Source: Anodontia alba (taxonomy: Eukaryota > Mollusca > Bivalvia > Lucinida > Lucinidae). Taken from it: a stretch of 64,000 nucleotides of DNA. Below, piece after piece: positions 63,461-64,000 of this stretch. Each line of letters begins with the position of its first letter. The stretch's first letter is position 1. The notes beneath the pieces are model-generated. The model ran no database searches. It was not told the origin of the DNA and was given only the letters and a program-made list of their open reading frames with translations. The stretch spans positions 40,175,557 to 40,239,556 of the forward strand of contig OZ024825.1 of NCBI GenBank assembly GCA_964016985.1. The letters are read 5' to 3'. The position numbers and the translations under genes are program-made.

Positions 63461-64000
63461 CTGTGGTAAAGACACTCAATATTTTATGTTAATGTCATTT
63501 GATTGTAATTAGTTTTCTTACGCAAGTTACGCACATGCGTAATGTACGAAATCATACTAGCCGTCACAGTTGACTTTTTTATTCCATTGATTTTTTTATT
63601 CATTCCATTCCAACGTTTGAGCTATAATCTTGACTGATTTGTACGTTACCACCTGCGTACTTAGATACAAACAGAACCCCCCCCCCCCCCTCCAAAAAAA
63701 AAAAAAACAAAACAAAAAAAAAAAAAAAAAACAACAACAGGGTTTGGAACTATCGGCAGCTGTCCCTTTTAATGATATTTCTTGTTATTCTTTGAGGTCA
63801 ACAAAGAATTGGAGCAGCTTGGATAGCTGAGCATCGCTTTCGACTTCCGCTATGCATTTTCTCAATATAATTTGATTTATTATAGAATACGCGCAATCCG
63901 TTCAGTCTTCACGAAACTTGACACTTCAGCTATTTCCAGTTTTGTGGGTGTGTTCATTGATCTCAAGGGTCATTCCTTGTAGAATCTCTACTTTTCAATT
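63461..64000. other. Diverged repeat copy and low complexity
   Basis: C-run and A-rich tract 63677-63739. 63790-63945 is a diverged direct copy of 63155-63300 (CTTGGATAGCTGAGCATCGC versus CTTGGATAGTTGAGTATCGC). No gene. Confidence 0.5.

Overview
The window looks like gene-poor euchromatin from a large, AT-rich invertebrate nuclear genome. A bivalve mollusc is most likely: there are several families of short foldback transposons, tRNA-derived SINEs, and pearl-like elements carrying internal satellite arrays that start with a GCTCAC...GAGC head and can end in GGCCATCATGGCC. The genus cannot be fixed from the sequence. No rRNA gene, intact tRNA gene, CRISPR array or prokaryote-style operon is present. 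Most open frames longer than 60 codons are translated repeats.

One protein-coding gene is clear. Bases 2032-9527 (+) hold the last three coding exons of a class A GPCR of the melatonin-receptor-like type, TM3 through the C-terminal tail, in 328 codons. All three junctions keep phase, and its two introns are packed with foldback elements and satellite-bearing elements. The exons for TM1-TM2 lie upstream of the window. A weaker candidate is a single first coding exon at 50369-50429 with a start context and a splice donor.

The rest is layered mobile DNA. Two broken mariner transposons (17124-18390 +; 57300-58653 -) keep terminal inverted repeats and recognisable transposase. A LINE reverse-transcriptase fossil lies at 24415-25390 (-). 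I use local letter names for short non-autonomous families: A (10 copies, CATYACG...CGTRATG), B (3, TA sites, pogo-like), C (3 plus pieces), D (6, CWG target sites, Harbinger-like), E (6, TA sites, pogo-like), F (7, TTAA sites, piggyBac-like), G (about 10, TTAA), H (7 plus pieces), I (GC-rich palindromes), J (3, TA), K (about 12), L (3, tRNA-SINE), M/N (pearl-like), O (degenerate dispersed repeat), Q (diverged direct repeat), R (stacked hairpins), S (single AT-rich hairpin), T (one nested element) and U (satellite array). P marks loose copies of a CAAACAGTG palindrome.

Nearly every family has a long central palindrome. Families A, B, C and J, whose ends differ, carry related versions of the same central hairpin. 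Several nested insertions can be read with their empty sites (D in E, D in the LINE, B in R, T in C, F in O, A in the U array), which gives a relative age order and target-site rules. A CRE-plus-TATA promoter-like block occurs twice in opposite orientation (44041-44226 and 46380-46515). Function is inferred by eye from motifs; no alignments or searches were run.
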